Positions 48,414 to 59,769 of a stretch of 64,000 bases of DNA are shown piece after piece (the stretch's first letter is position 1; each line of letters starts with the position of its first letter). Made by a program: the position numbers and the translations under genes. Location: positions 62,001 to 126,000 of the forward strand of contig JADYZZ010000065.1 in assembly GCA_020852865.1 (NCBI GenBank), written 5' to 3'. The stretch is from Rubrivivax sp. (GTDB taxonomy: Bacteria; Pseudomonadota; Gammaproteobacteria; Burkholderiales; Burkholderiaceae_C). Below the pieces are notes generated by a model that had not been told where the DNA came from, did not search any database, and worked only from the letters and a program-made list of their open reading frames with translations.

Positions 48414-48967
48414 ATCGCGCCGGACGTGCGGCGCCGGGCCCCGGCTTCGCCGCGCTGCGCGGCGCGGCCCTTGCCGCGGCTGCGGCCCTGTCGGCCTGCG
48501 CCGGCGTGCCGCGCGACACCGCGGGCTGGATCAGCGGCCGTCTGGGCCTGAGCGTCGCGGCGCAGCAGGCGCAGCCCGCGCAGCAGTTCAGCGCCGGCTT
48601 CGAGCTGAGCGGCGACGGCGCGAGCGGCGAACTCAGGCTGTACACACCAGTCGGTACGCAGATCGCGGCCGCGCGCTGGGCGCCGGGCCGCGCGACGCTG
48701 CGCCGCGCCGAAGGCGAGCGGTCGTTCACCGACCTCGACGCGCTGGCGCTGGACGCGCTGGGCGAGCCGGTGCCGCTGGCGGCGCTGCCCGACTGGCTCG
48801 CGGGGCGCGCCTGGTCCGCCGCACCGAGCAGCGCCAACGCCACCGGCTTCGAGCAGCTCGGCTGGAGCGTCGACCTGAGCGCGCGCGCCCAAGGGCGCAT
48901 CGTCGCACGCCGCGCCGCGCCGCCGGTCGTCGTGCTGCGCGTGCAGCTCGAACGCGACCCGGGATGA
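48410..48967 (+). CDS. lolB: Outer-membrane lipoprotein LolB
   Basis: A 185-residue lipoprotein that receives lipoproteins from LolA and inserts them into the outer membrane. Lipobox LSACAG gives a lipidated Cys near residue 30. Conserved pieces are GWISGRLGLSV, FELSGDGASGELRLYTPVGT and LPDWLAGR. The start is a GTG overlapping the TPR stop. The beta sequence is diverged but the context TPR-lolB-ispE-tRNA-Gln-prs is diagnostic. Confidence 0.9.
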   Translation: MNRAGRAAPGPGFAALRGAALAAAAALSACAGVPRDTAGWISGRLGLSVAAQQAQPAQQFSAGFELSGDGASGELRLYTPVGTQIAAARWAPGRATLRRAEGERSFTDLDALALDALGEPVPLAALPDWLAGRAWSAAPSSANATGFEQLGWSVDLSARAQGRIVARRAAPPVVVLRVQLERDPG

Positions 48968-49008
48968 GGGGCGACATGAGCGACGCGCGGCCGCTCCGAA
49001 GGCGCTCA

Positions 49009-49038
49009 TTCCCCCTCGGGGGGAAGGCCCGCAGGGCC
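49009..49038 (+). promoter_or_regulatory. Double hairpin in the lolB-ispE gap
   Basis: TTCCCCC (49009-49015), loop TCG, GGGGGAA (49019-49025) is a perfect 7-bp stem; immediately after it GGCCC-GCA-GGGCC (49026-49038) is a second perfect stem. They end 11 bases before the ispE ATG, whose ribosome site is in the following GGGGGG. The element could attenuate transcription or mask ispE translation. I recall similar G-run hairpins in other Burkholderiales spacers. Confidence 0.5.
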
Positions 49039-49049
49039 CGGGGGGCGAC

Positions 49050-49943
49050 ATGACCCTGCGCGCCTTGTACGACGTGCCGGCACCGGCCAAGCTCAACCTG
49101 TTCCTGCACGTCGTCGGGCGGCGCGCCGACGGCTACCACCTCCTGCAGTCTCTGTTCGTGCCGATCGACTGGGCCGACCGGCTGCACTTCGAGCGCCGCA
49201 GCGACGCGCGTCTGGCGCGCCACGATCTCGGCGCCGCGCTGCCGGCCGAAGACCTCAGCTTGCGCGCGGCGCGCGCGCTGCAGCGCGCCAGCGGCACGGC
49301 GCTGGGCGCCGATATCACGCTCGACAAGCAGGTGCCCTGGGGCGCAGGCCTGGGCGGGGGCAGCTCGGACGCGGCGAGCACGCTGCTTGCGCTCAACCGG
49401 CTGTGGGGGTTGCACTGGCCGCGCGCGCGTCTGGCCGAACTCGCGCTCGCGCTCGGCGCCGACCTGCCGTTCTTCCTCGGCCCCGGGCCGGCCTTGGTCG
49501 AGGGCATCGGCGAACGCCTCGCGCCGCTCGAGCTGGCGCCGGCCGACTACCTCGTGGTCAAACCCGGGCCGGCGCTCGCGACACGCGACATCTTCGCCCA
49601 CCCGCTGCTCGGGCACGACGCCGAAGCCCTTATACTTGCGGGCTCTCTCGCCGACAGTGCGCTGCACCCCGGCTACGGCCGCAACGACCTGCAAGCCGCC
49701 GCCGAGGCCATGTGCCCGGAGGTGACGCAGGTGGTCCGCTGGCTCGAGGCCCGCTTCGGCTCGAGCCGGATGTCGGGTTCCGGCAGTGCGGTGTTCGCGA
49801 GAGTGGACGAGTTTTCCGGCAACGCCCCGTCACCCCTGGCGATGCCCGTGGCGCAGGCGCTGGACGATCTCCGGCGCACGCACCCCGGATGGGTGGCGAG
49901 GCAGTGCCGCAGCCTGGCGCGGCACCCGCTGGCCGATTGGTAG
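49050..49943 (+). CDS. ispE: 4-diphosphocytidyl-2-C-methyl-D-erythritol kinase
   Basis: A 297-residue GHMP kinase of the MEP isoprenoid pathway. APAKLNLFLHVVGRRADGYH begins it, the ATP loop PWGAGLGGGSSDAAS is near residue 95, and the C-terminal GHMP motif MSGSGSAVFARV near 235. Complete and of normal length. tRNA-Gln and prs follow in the order conserved in betaproteobacteria. Confidence 0.96.
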   Translation: MTLRALYDVPAPAKLNLFLHVVGRRADGYHLLQSLFVPIDWADRLHFERRSDARLARHDLGAALPAEDLSLRAARALQRASGTALGADITLDKQVPWGAGLGGGSSDAASTLLALNRLWGLHWPRARLAELALALGADLPFFLGPGPALVEGIGERLAPLELAPADYLVVKPGPALATRDIFAHPLLGHDAEALILAGSLADSALHPGYGRNDLQAAAEAMCPEVTQVVRWLEARFGSSRMSGSGSAVFARVDEFSGNAPSPLAMPVAQALDDLRRTHPGWVARQCRSLARHPLADW

Positions 49944-50018
49944 CGATCGGCAGGGGGGCGGCGGCAGGCTGGCGCGGATTCGAGGGCAGCGGTCGCCCGC
50001 GCGGCCGACGTCCTGCGT

Positions 50019-50095
50019 AGGGGAGTAGCCAAGTTGGTCAAGGCATCGGATTTTGATTCCGACATGCGAGGGTTCGAATCCTTCCTCCCCTGCCA
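50019..50095 (+). tRNA. tRNA-Gln (anticodon TTG)
   Basis: Cloverleaf with acceptor AGGGGAG/CTCCCCT, D-arm AGCC-AAGTTGGTCAA-GGC, anticodon loop TTTTGAT (anticodon TTG), T-arm GAGGG-TTCGAAT-CCTTC, discriminator G and encoded CCA. Located between ispE and prs. Confidence 0.97.
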
Positions 50096-50182
50096 AATCA
50101 CCCTCTGGCCATGACGCCGGCGCGCCGCCGCAGCGTCGCGCCCTGAACGCCGCTGCGAGCGGGCCACGACGGAGACCCCAGC

Positions 50183-51145
50183 GTGCTGTTCAACACCGTG
50201 CTCTTCACGGGCAACGCCAACCCGATGCTGGCGCGCGAGATCGCGGCGACGCTGGGCATCGAGCTCGGCCAGGCCGCGGTCGGGCGCTTCTCCGACGGCG
50301 AGGTCACGGTCGAGATCCGGCAGAACGTGCGCGCGCGCGACATCTTCATCGTGCAGCCCACCTGCAACCCCACCAGCGAGAACCTGATGGAGCTGCTGAT
50401 GATGGTCGATGCGCTCAAGCGCGCCAGCGCGCGCCGCATCACCGCCGTCATCCCCTACTACGGCTACGCGCGCCAGGACCGCCGGCCGCGCAGCACGCGC
50501 GTGCCGATCAGCGCCAAGGTCGTGGCCAACCTGCTCGAGACGGTGGGAGTCGAGCGCGTGCTGACGATGGACCTGCACGCCGACCAGATCCAGGGCTTTT
50601 TCGATATCCCGGTGGACAACATCTACGCCAGCCCGGTGCTGCTGTCCGACCTCAAGAGCAAGGCCTACCAGAACCCGGTGGTCGTTTCGCCCGACGTCGG
50701 CGGCGTCGTGCGCGCACGGGCGCTGGCCAAGCAGCTCGGCTGCGACCTCGTCATCATCGACAAGCGCCGCGCCGCGGCCAATGTGTCCGAGGTGATGCAC
50801 GTCATCGGCGAGATCGACGGCCGCAGCTGCGTGATCATGGACGACATGATCGACACCGCCGGCACCCTGGTGAAGGCGGCCGAGGTGCTCAAGGAGCGCG
50901 GCGCGCGGCGCGTGTTTGCCTACTGCACGCACCCGGTGTTCTCGGGGCCGGCCGTGGAGCGCATCGCCGGCTCCAAGCTCGACGAGGTGGTGATCACGAA
51001 CACGATCCCCCTTTCCGCCGCCGCCAGGGCCTGTCCCAAGATCCGGCAGCTCTCGGTGGCCTTCCTGTTCGCCGAGACGATCCGCCGCATCAGCGACGGC
51101 GAGTCGGTGACCTCGCTCTTCGCGGAGCAAAACAGCAACTTCTAG
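50183..51145 (+). CDS. prs: Ribose-phosphate pyrophosphokinase
   Basis: A 320-residue PRPP synthase supplying nucleotide, histidine and tryptophan synthesis. Class I features: [25 protein letters not shown] flexible loop ([10 protein letters not shown]), [16 protein letters not shown] and the PRPP-binding [20 protein letters not shown] start at 50183 has GGAGA upstream. A hairpin with a T-rich tail follows. Confidence 0.96.
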   Translation: MLFNTVLFTGNANPMLAREIAATLGIELGQAAVGRFSDGEVTVEIRQNVRARDIFIVQPTCNPTSENLMELLMMVDALKRASARRITAVIPYYGYARQDRRPRSTRVPISAKVVANLLETVGVERVLTMDLHADQIQGFFDIPVDNIYASPVLLSDLKSKAYQNPVVVSPDVGGVVRARALAKQLGCDLVIIDKRRAAANVSEVMHVIGEIDGRSCVIMDDMIDTAGTLVKAAEVLKERGARRVFAYCTHPVFSGPAVERIAGSKLDEVVITNTIPLSAAARACPKIRQLSVAFLFAETIRRISDGESVTSLFAEQNSNF

Positions 51146-51213
51146 GACGCACAGAGGACGGTCGCGCCGCGGCCGTCTTCGAAGCGGGCGGGCCTGCAGC
51201 CCGTTCTGACCGG

Positions 51214-51234
51214 CGGGACCCCCGTCCCGTCTTT
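51214..51234 (+). terminator. Intrinsic terminator-like hairpin between prs and rplY
   Basis: CGGGAC (51214-51219), loop CCCC, GTCCCG (51224-51229), then TCTTTC. The 6-bp perfect stem with a short T-run fits a weak Rho-independent terminator or attenuator ahead of rplY. A second imperfect stem (GACGGTCGC/GCGGCCGTC) lies at about 51158-51179. Confidence 0.55.
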
Positions 51235-51275
51235 CACGGCGCCTGGTCGCGGGCGCCTCAACACTTGGAGCCGAA

Positions 51276-51926
51276 ATGAAATTCACCGCTTTCGAGCGTA
51301 CGCAGCAGGGGACCGGAGCGAGCCGCCGCCTGCGCAACGCCGCCAAGGTGCCGGGCATCGTCTACGGTGCCGGTACGCCGCAGATGATCGAGCTCGATCA
51401 CAACGCGCTGTTCTTCGCGCTGAAGAAGGAGGCCTTCCACTCCTCGCTGCTCGAAATGGAACTGGCCGGCAAGGTCGAGAAGGTGCTGCTGCGCGACTTC
51501 CAGATGCACCCCTGGAAGCAGCAGGTGCTGCACGTCGACTTCCAGCGCGTCGACGAGACGACGCGGCTGCGCAAGAAGGTGCCGCTGCACTTTGCCGGCG
51601 AGGAGAACTCGCCCGCGGTGAAGACCGACAAGTGCCTGGTGAGCCACGTCGCCAACGAGCTCGAGATCGAATGCCTGGCCGCGCAGCTGCCCGAATTCGT
51701 TGCCATCGACCTGTCGGGCCTGGTCAAGGGCCAGAGCCTGCATGCGAGCAACCTCGCGCTGCCCGCCGGCATCAAGGCGGTCAAGCACGGCACGCTCGAT
51801 CCGGTGATCGTCTCGGTGGCGCTGCCGCGCGTCGAGGAGGAGGCGCCCGCGGTCGCAGCGCCGGTGGTGGTGGCGCCCGAGAAGAAGGCCAAGCCCAAGA
51901 AGGACGAGAAGCAGAACAGGAAGTAG
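51276..51926 (+). CDS. rplY: 50S ribosomal protein L25 (CTC form)
   Basis: A 216-residue general-stress-type L25. The N-terminal 5S-rRNA-binding domain ([20 protein letters not shown]) is followed by the TL5/CTC beta domain ([19 protein letters not shown]) and a Lys/Ala/Pro tail ending in [19 protein letters not shown] precedes the ATG. A perfect terminator hairpin lies downstream. Confidence 0.96.
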   Translation: MKFTAFERTQQGTGASRRLRNAAKVPGIVYGAGTPQMIELDHNALFFALKKEAFHSSLLEMELAGKVEKVLLRDFQMHPWKQQVLHVDFQRVDETTRLRKKVPLHFAGEENSPAVKTDKCLVSHVANELEIECLAAQLPEFVAIDLSGLVKGQSLHASNLALPAGIKAVKHGTLDPVIVSVALPRVEEEAPAVAAPVVVAPEKKAKPKKDEKQNRK

Positions 51927-52025
51927 GCGGTCGCCGCCGGGCGCCGCCCGGACCCGTGCCGACGCCCGCCCGCCGACGGCTCCCGCTTGTCGGGGGGTGT
52001 CGCTCCGGCGCAGCCCCCCCCAAGG

Positions 52026-52049
52026 CAGGCCTCACTTCGGTGAGGCCTG
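52026..52049 (+). terminator. Strong hairpin after rplY
   Basis: CAGGCCTCAC (52026-52035), loop TTCG, GTGAGGCCTG (52040-52049): a perfect 10-bp stem closed by a stable UUCG-type tetraloop, followed by TTCGCTTCG. It lies 99 bases after rplY and 32 before the pth ATG, so it can end the prs-rplY transcript. Confidence 0.75.
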
Positions 52050-52080
52050 TTCGCTTCGCGGCTCCCGATAATCCCGCACC

Positions 52081-52776
52081 ATGATCCGACTCTTCGCAGG
52101 CCTGGGCAATCCGGGCGCCGAATACGAAGGCACGCGCCACAACGCGGGCTTCTGGTGGCTGCAGGCGTTCGCGGCCAAGCTCGGCGTGCGGCTCGTGCCC
52201 GAGCGCGCCTACCAGGCGCTGGTGGCGCGCGCCAACCTGCCTGTCGGCCCGGTGTGGCTGCTCGAGCCGATGACCTACATGAACCGCTCGGGCGTGTCGG
52301 TCGCCGGCCTGGCGCGCTTCTTCAAGATCGAGCCGCAGCAGATCCTCGTCGTGCACGACGAGCTCGACTTGCAGCCGGGCGAGGCCAAGCTCAAGCAGGG
52401 CGGCAGCGCCGCCGGCCACAACGGCCTGAAGGACATCCAGACCATGCTCGGCACGTCCGACTTCTGGCGCCTGCGCCTGGGCATCGGACACCCCGGCGTG
52501 CGCGACGAAGTGGTCGACTACGTGCTGCGCAAGCCCTCGCCGGCCCAGCGTGACGCGATCCACCAGGCCATCGAACGCTCGCTCGCCGCCGGCGACGCGC
52601 TGATCGCCGGCGACATGGCCAGGGCGGTGGCGCTGATCCATGCCAGGCCGCCACGCCCCAAGCCGCCGCGGCCGCCCGCCGAGGCCGCCGCGGCGCCGGC
52701 GCCGTCCGGCCGCTGCGGCCCGGCGTCGGGCCCGGCAACCGCAACACCCGTCGTCAGATCGGAGGACCCGAGATGA
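52081..52776 (+). CDS. pth: Peptidyl-tRNA hydrolase
   Basis: A 231-residue enzyme releasing peptides from drop-off peptidyl-t[23 protein letters not shown] (catalytic His20 in context), [21 protein letters not shown] and [13 protein letters not shown] are intact. The core ends near residue 192; about 40 Pro/Ala-rich residues follow that E. coli Pth lacks ([19 protein letters not shown]). The stop overlaps the next ATG as ATGA. Confidence 0.95.
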   Translation: MIRLFAGLGNPGAEYEGTRHNAGFWWLQAFAAKLGVRLVPERAYQALVARANLPVGPVWLLEPMTYMNRSGVSVAGLARFFKIEPQQILVVHDELDLQPGEAKLKQGGSAAGHNGLKDIQTMLGTSDFWRLRLGIGHPGVRDEVVDYVLRKPSPAQRDAIHQAIERSLAAGDALIAGDMARAVALIHARPPRPKPPRPPAEAAAAPAPSGRCGPASGPATATPVVRSEDPR

Positions 52777-53204
52777 AAACCCTGCTCGTATGGATGCTGG
52801 TCGCGGCCGGTGCCGCCGGTGCCGCCGGCGCGGCCGAGGTCTACCGCTGCGGCGCCGACGGCCGTGAGTACCGTGACCAACCCTGCGCCGGCGCGCGCAT
52901 CGTCGACGCGGCCGACGCGCGCAGCGCCGCGCAGGTACAGGCGGCCCGTCAGGTGGCGGCGCTCGAACGTCGGCTCGCCGACCAGGCGGCTGCCGAGCGG
53001 CACGAGGCCGAGCGCTTGCAGGCGCGCCTGCCGGGCGGCTTGCGGCTCGGTGCATCGTCGGTCGCGCCGGTGAAGGCTTCGCAGGCCACGGCGCCCCACG
53101 ATTCGCGCCGAGCGCATCCGCACCGCAAGGCCGGGCGCTTGCCGGGCAGCGGCGACGAGGCCTTCCGCGCCGTCGCGCCGGCGTCCCGGCGCGCGCGGAG
53201 TTGA
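52773..53204 (+). CDS. DUF4124-type exported protein
   Basis: A 143-residue protein with a signal peptide ([19 protein letters not shown], cleavage near residue 21) and a short DUF4124-like start: [17 protein letters not shown] with the paired Cys and Tyr. A charged helix ([22 protein letters not shown]) and a basic tail follow. Family function is unknown. Coupled to pth by a 4-base overlap. Confidence 0.75.
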   Translation: MKTLLVWMLVAAGAAGAAGAAEVYRCGADGREYRDQPCAGARIVDAADARSAAQVQAARQVAALERRLADQAAAERHEAERLQARLPGGLRLGASSVAPVKASQATAPHDSRRAHPHRKAGRLPGSGDEAFRAVAPASRRARS

Positions 53205-53275
53205 CGGGCGCAGGCGCGCGGCAACCGCGGCAACCGCGGCGGTGCAAGGCCGCCTCGCTCCCGCGCGCGCCGGCC

Positions 53276-53779
53276 CTACTCCTCGGGGTCCGCGACGCGC
53301 TCCTTGAGCCGGCGCAGCACCGAGGGCGCGACGAACTTGGAGACGTCGCCGCCGAGGCTGGCGATCTCGCGCACGAAGGTGCCGCTGACGAACTGGAACT
53401 GGTCCGACGGCGTCATGAACACCGTTTCCACGTCGGGCATCAACTGGCGGTTCATGCCCGCCATCTGGAACTCGTACTCGAAGTCGCTCACCGCGCGCAG
53501 CCCGCGCACGACGACCTTGCCGCCTTGCTCGACGACGAAGTCGCGCAGCAGGCCGCGGAAGGCCGTGACTTCGACATTCGGATACGGCGAAGCGATCTCG
53601 CGCGCGATCTCGAGCCGTTCGGCGATCGTGAACATCGTGCGCTTGTGGTGGCCGGCGGCGACCGCGAGGATCAGGCGGTCGAACAGCCGCGCGGCACGCC
53701 GCATCAGGTCTTCGTGCCCGAGCGTCATCGGGTCGAAGGTGCCGGGATAGACGGCGGTCAGCGGGAAGGATTGGGTCAC
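53276..53779 (-). CDS. coaD: Phosphopantetheine adenylyltransferase
   Basis: A 167-residue enzyme forming dephospho-CoA. The nucleotidyltransferase motif [19 protein letters not shown] (TxGH), [39 protein letters not shown] and [20 protein letters not shown] are present. Start is a GTG. It follows rsmD by 80 bases on the same strand, the usual rsmD-coaD pairing. Confidence 0.96.
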   Translation of the reverse strand: MTQSFPLTAVYPGTFDPMTLGHEDLMRRAARLFDRLILAVAAGHHKRTMFTIAERLEIAREIASPYPNVEVTAFRGLLRDFVVEQGGKVVVRGLRAVSDFEYEFQMAGMNRQLMPDVETVFMTPSDQFQFVSGTFVREIASLGGDVSKFVAPSVLRRLKERVADPEE

Positions 53780-53859
53780 GTCGCGGTCCTCGGCGTGGCG
53801 GACGCGCGCAGTTTATCCGCGCGGATCGTGCGGGCAATGCAGATGGCGGCCACGCGGAT

Positions 53860-54437
53860 TCAGCCGCAGCGCCGCAGCAAGAGCGCATGCACGGCACCGG
53901 CGCGCAGCCCGCGGTGCACCTCGATCGCGCGCGGCAGCGCGACCAGGGGCTCGCCGCTCTCGACGTAGATCCAGCCGCCGTCGGCCAGCAGCGGCAGTGC
54001 CGCCGCCAGGGCCGGCGCGAGCAGCCCGGCATCGAAGGGCGGGTCGAGCAGCACGAGGTCGAGTGCGGCGGGCCGCGCGCGCCCGGCGCTCGCCATCCAC
54101 GCGATGGCGTCGCCGCACTCGATGCGCACCGCCTGCGCCCACAGGCGGCGGCACGCGGCCTGCAGCGCGCGGCACAGCGCCGCGTCGCGCTCGAGCAGTA
54201 CGACCTCGGCGGCGCCGCGCGAAGCCGCCTCGAAGCCGAGCGCACCGCTGCCGGCGAAGGCGTCGAGGACGCGCCAGCCCGACAGGTCCTGCCCGAGCCA
54301 GTTGAAGAGCGTCTCGCGCACGCGGTCGGGCGTCGGCCGCGTGCCCGGGCGCTCGGCCACCGGCAGCTTGCTGCCGCGCCAGCGGCCGCCGACGATGCGC
54401 ACGGCGCCCGGCCGCGCGCCGCGGCCGGACGGCCCGC

Positions 54438-54441
<4 letters not shown>
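53860..54441 (-). CDS. rsmD: 16S rRNA (guanine966-N2)-methyltransferase RsmD
   Basis: A 193-residue SAM-dependent enzyme. [30 protein letters not shown] loop [20 protein letters not shown] and catalytic [11 protein letters not shown] (DPPF) are present. ATG overlaps the hisF stop (ATGA), so it is translated with the his genes. Confidence 0.94.
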
Positions 54442-55217
<776 letters not shown>

Positions 55218-55222
55218 CGCCG

Positions 55223-55969
55223 TCAGCGCGCGCCGTCGAGTTCGTCGGCGCGCCTTTGCGCCGCCGCGAAGTCGAGCTGGCCGCTGTAGACGCTGCGGCC
55301 GCAGATGACGCCGGCGACACCGTCGCCCTCGACCGCGCACAACGCCTCGATGTCGGCGATTCCGGCCAGGCCGCCCGAGGCGATGACCGGGATCGAGATC
55401 GCCTGCGCCAGGCGCACGGTGGCCTCGAGGTTGATGCCGGTGAGCATGCCGTCGCGGCCGATGTCGGTGTAGATCACCGCCTCGACGCCGTAGTCCTCGA
55501 ATTTGCGCGCCAGGTCGGCCACCTCGTGCCCGGTGAGCTTGCTCCAGCCGTCGGTAGCCACCTTGCCGTCCCTGGCGTCGAGGCCGACGAGGACGTGACC
55601 GCCGAACGCGCTGCAGGCGTCCTTCAGGAAGCCGGGGTTCTTGACCGCCGCGGTGCCGATGACGACGTAGCGCACGCCGTCGTCGAGATAACGCTCGATC
55701 GTGTCGAGGTCGCGGATGCCGCCGCCGAGCTGCACCGGGATGCGGTCGCCGACCGCACGCAGGATGGACTTCACCGCGCCCTCGTTCACCGGGCGGCCGG
55801 CGAAGGCGCCGTTCAGGTCCACCAGGTGCAGCCGCCGGGCACCGGCGTCGAGCCAGCGCCGCGCCATCGCGGCCGGATCGTCGCCGAAGGTGGTGGCGGC
55901 GTTCATGTCGCCCTGTTGGAGACGGACGCACTTGCCGTCCTTGAGGTCGATGGCCGGGATCAGCAGCAT
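55223..55969 (-). CDS. hisA: Phosphoribosyl-ProFAR isomerase HisA
   Basis: A 248-residue TIM barrel isomerase, paralogous to His[21 protein letters not shown] opens it with catalytic Asp8; [20 protein letters not shown] and the late Asp in [12 protein letters not shown] complete the site. ATG 55969; the frame continues upstream into the hisH spacer without homology. Confidence 0.97.
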   Translation of the reverse strand: MLLIPAIDLKDGKCVRLQQGDMNAATTFGDDPAAMARRWLDAGARRLHLVDLNGAFAGRPVNEGAVKSILRAVGDRIPVQLGGGIRDLDTIERYLDDGVRYVVIGTAAVKNPGFLKDACSAFGGHVLVGLDARDGKVATDGWSKLTGHEVADLARKFEDYGVEAVIYTDIGRDGMLTGINLEATVRLAQAISIPVIASGGLAGIADIEALCAVEGDGVAGVICGRSVYSGQLDFAAAQRRADELDGAR

Positions 55970-56065
55970 GGCGCGGGCCGAGCGGGTGGGTGGGGAAGGC
56001 GGCGGGAGGATGCAATGCGCTGCGCCTGTCGGCAAGCCGTCTGCGACGCGTCTCGGTGGCCGATC

Positions 56066-56719
56066 CTACGGAGACCAGTGCAGGAAGTTGCGGTACAGGG
56101 CGAGGCCGTGGCGGGCGCTCTTCTCGGGGTGGAACTGGGTCGCGAAAATATTATCGTGCGCCAGCGCGCTGGTAAAGCGCAGGCCGTACTCGGTCTCGCC
56201 CGCGCTGTGGCGGCCATCGGCCGGCACCGCATGGTAGCTGTGCACGAAGTAGAACCAGGCGTCGTCGGGCACGCCGCGCCACAGGGCGTGCGGCCGGCCC
56301 ACAGGTCCCTGCCGCACGCGGTTCCAGCCCATGTGCGGCACCTTGCAGCGGCTGCCGTCGGGCTGGCGCAGCGTGTCCACGGGCAGGCGCAGGACGCGCC
56401 CGGGCAGCAGCGCCAGCCCCGGCGTGTCCTGCTCCTCGCTGTGCTCGAGCAGCATCTGCATGCCGATGCACACGCCGAACAGCGGCTTGCGCCGCGCGGC
56501 GTCGCGCACCGCCTCGCGCAGCCCGCAGGCCGCCAGCTCGCGCATGCACGCGCGCATCGCACCCTGCCCCGGCAGCACCACGCGCGCGGCGGCATACACC
56601 TCCTCGGGGTTGGCGCTGACGATCACCTTCACGTCGGCGTCGCGTGCGGCGCGGGCCAGCGCCTGCGACACCGAGCGCAGGTTGCCCATGCCGTAGTCGA
56701 CGACGGCGACGGTGTCCAT
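56066..56719 (-). CDS. hisH: Imidazole glycerol phosphate synthase, glutaminase subunit HisH
   Basis: A 217-residue class I glutamine amidotransferase giving ammonia to His[15 protein letters not shown], nucleophile Cys in [16 protein letters not shown], and the His/Glu pair in [14 protein letters not shown]. Starts six bases after hisB. Confidence 0.97.
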   Translation of the reverse strand: MDTVAVVDYGMGNLRSVSQALARAARDADVKVIVSANPEEVYAAARVVLPGQGAMRACMRELAACGLREAVRDAARRKPLFGVCIGMQMLLEHSEEQDTPGLALLPGRVLRLPVDTLRQPDGSRCKVPHMGWNRVRQGPVGRPHALWRGVPDDAWFYFVHSYHAVPADGRHSAGETEYGLRFTSALAHDNIFATQFHPEKSARHGLALYRNFLHWSP

Positions 56720-56725
56720 GCGCCG

Positions 56726-57328
56726 CTACAGGATGCCCTTGGTCGACGGGATCGCGCCGGCGCTGCGTGCGTCGTGCGCCAGCGCCATGCGCAGCGCGCG
56801 CGCGAAGGCCTTGAAGATCGTCTCGCACTGGTGGTGCGCGTTCGTGCCCTTGAGGTTGTCGATGTGCAGCGTGAGCTGCGCGTGGTTGACGAAGCCCTGG
56901 AAGAACTCGTGCGCGAGCTGGGTGTCGAAGCCGCCGATCGTCGCCGCGCCGAACACGACGTCCATGTGCAGGCCGGGGCGACCCGAGAAGTCGACGACGA
57001 CGCGCGTGAGCGCTTCGTCCAGCGGGACGCAGGCGTGGCCGAAGCGCGCGATGCCGCGCTTGTCGCCCACCGCCTGCGCCATCGCCATGCCCAGCGCGAT
57101 GCCCACGTCCTCGACCGTGTGGTGGCCGTCGACGTGCAGATCACCGGCGGCCTCGACCTCGAGGTCGAACAATGCATGGCGCGCGATCTGCTCGAGCATG
57201 TGGTCGAAGAAGCCGATCCCGGTGGCGAGCCGGGCCTGGCCGCTGCCGTCGAGGTCGAGCGCGACGCGGATGCGCGTCTCGCGGGTGTCGCGACGCAGTT
57301 CGGCCTTGCGCTTGGGTGCGGCGCTCAC
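56726..57328 (-). CDS. hisB: Imidazoleglycerol-phosphate dehydratase HisB
   Basis: A 200-residue monofunctional dehydratase. Manganese-binding [12 protein letters not shown] and [15 protein letters not shown] are present and there is no histidinol-phosphatase domain, so the phosphatase is coded elsewhere. GTG start overlaps the stop of the hisD-hisC gene (GTGA). Confidence 0.96.
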   Translation of the reverse strand: MSAAPKRKAELRRDTRETRIRVALDLDGSGQARLATGIGFFDHMLEQIARHALFDLEVEAAGDLHVDGHHTVEDVGIALGMAMAQAVGDKRGIARFGHACVPLDEALTRVVVDFSGRPGLHMDVVFGAATIGGFDTQLAHEFFQGFVNHAQLTLHIDNLKGTNAHHQCETIFKAFARALRMALAHDARSAGAIPSTKGIL

Positions 57329-59769
57329 AGCGATTCCTCCAGGGCGCGTAACATCTGCGTGTTCTCCTCGGGCGTGCCGACCGTCAGGCGCAGGCAGTTA
57401 GCCAGCAGCGGGTGCATGGCGGCCACCTGCTTGACGAGCACGCCGCGCGCCTTCATGCCGGCGAAGGCGCGCGCCGAGTCGGGCACGCGCACGAGGATCA
57501 TGTTGGCCTCGCTCGGAAACGGCGCGACGCCGGGGATCGCCGCCAGGGCCTGGTGCAGCCGCGCGCGCTCGGCCTTGAGCAGCGCGGCCTGGCGCGCGTA
57601 CGCGCCGGCGTGCTCGAGGGCAAAACGGGCCGCCTCGACGTTGAGCACGCCGACGTTGTACGGCGGGCGCACTTTTTCGATCTCGTCGATGAGGGCGGCT
57701 GCGCCGCTGAGGTAGCCCAGGCGCACACCAGCCAGGCCGAACTTGCTGAGCGTGCGCAGCACCAGCACATGATCGTGCGCGCCCATGCGCTGCATCCAGC
57801 TGCGCGCCGCGAACGGCTGATACGCTTCGTCGAAGACGACGAGACCTTGCTGCGCGCCGACCGCGTCGACGATGCGCTCGATCACGGCGTCGTCGAACAG
57901 ATTGGCGGTCGGGTTGTTCGGGTACGCGAGGTAGGTGAGCGCCGGGCGGCGGCGCTCGATCGCCGCGAGCATCGCCGCCTCGTCGAGCTCGAATGAAGGC
58001 GTGAGCGCAACGCCGACGAACGTCAGCCCGCGCAGCTTCGCGCTCACTTCGTACATCACGAAGCCGGGCTGCGGCGCGAGGATGGTCGCACCCGGCCGCG
58101 CACAGGCCGCGGCGAGCAGGTCGATGAGCTCGTCGCTGCCGTTGCCGAGCATCGTCTTGCAGCCCGGCGGCACGGCCGCGTACGCGGCGAGCGCGGCGGC
58201 CAGCTCGGCGGTGCCCTCGCCCGGATAGCGGTTGATCGCGACCCGCCCCAGCCGCTCGCCGAGCTCGCGCTGCAGCGCCTCGGGCAGCCGGTAGGGGTTC
58301 TCCATCGCGTCGAGCTTGACGAGGCCGGCGCTGGGCTGGATCGCGTAGGCCTGCATCGACTGCAGATCGGCGCGGATCGTGTGGCGCAGGCGTTGCGCGA
58401 GCGTCGGCGCGGGCGCGGCGGCGGTGGTCGCGCCGCGCGACCCCAGCCGCAGCTCCGCGGCCCGGGCATGCGCCTGCAGCCCTTCGCCATAGGCGAGCTC
58501 GGCGGCGATCGGCCCGAGCCGCTCGGCCCCGGCCGCACTCACCTCGATCAGGCTGCTGCGCTTGACGAAATCGTAGACGCCCAGCGGCGACGAGAAACGC
58601 GCCGTCCCCGAGGTCGGCAGCACGTGGTTGGGGCCGGCGCAGTAGTCGCCCAGACTCTCGCTCGTGTGGGCGCCGAGGAAGATGGCACCGGCGTGGCGCA
58701 CGAGCGGCTCCCAGCGCGCGGGCTCGCGCACGCTCAGCTCGAGGTGCTCGGGCGCGATGCGGTTGGCGATTTCGCAGGCCTCTTCCATGCTGCGCACCGC
58801 GACGAGCGCGCCGCGGCCCTCGAGGCTGGCGCGGATGACCTCGCGCCGCGTCATGCCGGGCAGCAGGCGGTCGAGCTCGGCGTGCACGGCGTCGAGATAA
58901 GCGCCGTCGGGACACAGCAGGATGCTCTGCGCGAGTTCGTCGTGCTCGGCCTGGCTGAACAGGTCCATCGCGACCCATTCGGGCGGCGTGCTGCCGTCGG
59001 CCAGCACGAGGATCTCGCTCGGGCCGGCGATCATGTCGATGCCCACCGCTCCGAACACCTGGCGCTTGGCCGCCGCCACATAGGCGTTGCCCGGGCCGGT
59101 GATCTTGTCGACGCGCGGCACGCTCGCGGTGCCGTAGGCCAGCGCCGCCACGGCCTGCGCGCCGCCGATCGCGAAGACGCGCTGCACGCCCGCCAGTTGC
59201 GCCGCCGCCAGCACGAGCGCGTTGCGCACGGGTGCCGTGCCGGCACGCGCCGGCATCGGTGCCACCATGACGATCTCGCCGACGCCGGCCACCTGGGCCG
59301 GGATCGCATTCATCAGCACGCTCGACGGATAGGCCGCCTTGCCGCCCGGCACGTAGATGCCCACGCGCTCGAGCGGCGTCACCTTCTGGCCGAGCAGCGT
59401 GCCGTCGGCCTCGCGGTACGAAAAATCGCGCGCGCAGGCCTCGAGCTGACGCAGGTGGAACGCGCGCAGCCGCCCGGCGGCCGCCTCGAGCGCGTGGCGC
59501 CGGGCCGGCGCGAGCGCATCGAGCGCGGCGCGCAGCTCGGCGGGCGGCAGCTCGAGCGCGGCAACCGAAGCCGCGGTGACGCCGTCGAAACGGGCCGTGT
59601 ACTCGAGGACCGCCGCATCGCCGCGCACGCGCACGTCGGCCACGATGGCGGCGACACGCTCCTCGATCGCGGCGTCGGCCTGATCCGACCAGCGCCGCAG
59701 CGCGCCGAGCGCGGCATCGAAACCGGGCGCCGCACTGGACAGGCGGCGGATCTTCACGCGCTCACTCAT
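57325..59769 (-). CDS. hisDC: Fused histidinol dehydrogenase - histidinol-phosphate aminotransferase (HisD-HisC)
   Basis: One uninterrupted 814-codon frame carries two complete enzymes. Residues 1-442 are His[61 protein letters not shown] and the EHLEL and [16 protein letters not shown] regions. Residues 443-457 are a linker ([14 protein letters not shown]). Residues 458-814 are His[43 protein letters not shown] with Asp647 and the PLP Lys676 in [11 protein letters not shown]. The joint lies at about 58443-58399; the only in-frame ATG nearby (Met472) would cut off HisC's N-terminal helix and has no ribosome site. ATG 59769 overlaps the hisG end by eight bases. HisC acts two steps before HisD. 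Confidence 0.9.
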   Translation of the reverse strand: MSERVKIRRLSSAAPGFDAALGALRRWSDQADAAIEERVAAIVADVRVRGDAAVLEYTARFDGVTAASVAALELPPAELRAALDALAPARRHALEAAAGRLRAFHLRQLEACARDFSYREADGTLLGQKVTPLERVGIYVPGGKAAYPSSVLMNAIPAQVAGVGEIVMVAPMPARAGTAPVRNALVLAAAQLAGVQRVFAIGGAQAVAALAYGTASVPRVDKITGPGNAYVAAAKRQVFGAVGIDMIAGPSEILVLADGSTPPEWVAMDLFSQAEHDELAQSILLCPDGAYLDAVHAELDRLLPGMTRREVIRASLEGRGALVAVRSMEEACEIANRIAPEHLELSVREPARWEPLVRHAGAIFLGAHTSESLGDYCAGPNHVLPTSGTARFSSPLGVYDFVKRSSLIEVSAAGAERLGPIAAELAYGEGLQAHARAAELRLGSRGATTAAAPAPTLAQRLRHTIRADLQSMQAYAIQPSAGLVKLDAMENPYRLPEALQRELGERLGRVAINRYPGEGTAELAAALAAYAAVPPGCKTMLGNGSDELIDLLAAACARPGATILAPQPGFVMYEVSAKLRGLTFVGVALTPSFELDEAAMLAAIERRRPALTYLAYPNNPTANLFDDAVIERIVDAVGAQQGLVVFDEAYQPFAARSWMQRMGAHDHVLVLRTLSKFGLAGVRLGYLSGAAALIDEIEKVRPPYNVGVLNVEAARFALEHAGAYARQAALLKAERARLHQALAAIPGVAPFPSEANMILVRVPDSARAFAGMKARGVLVKQVAAMHPLLANCLRLTVGTPEENTQMLRALEESL

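Noticed and set aside
57325..58355. hisC as a separate gene starting at the in-frame ATG (Met472 of the fused frame)
   Set aside because: That start lacks a ribosome site and would remove the N-terminal helix conserved in HisC, and no stop codon ends hisD before it.
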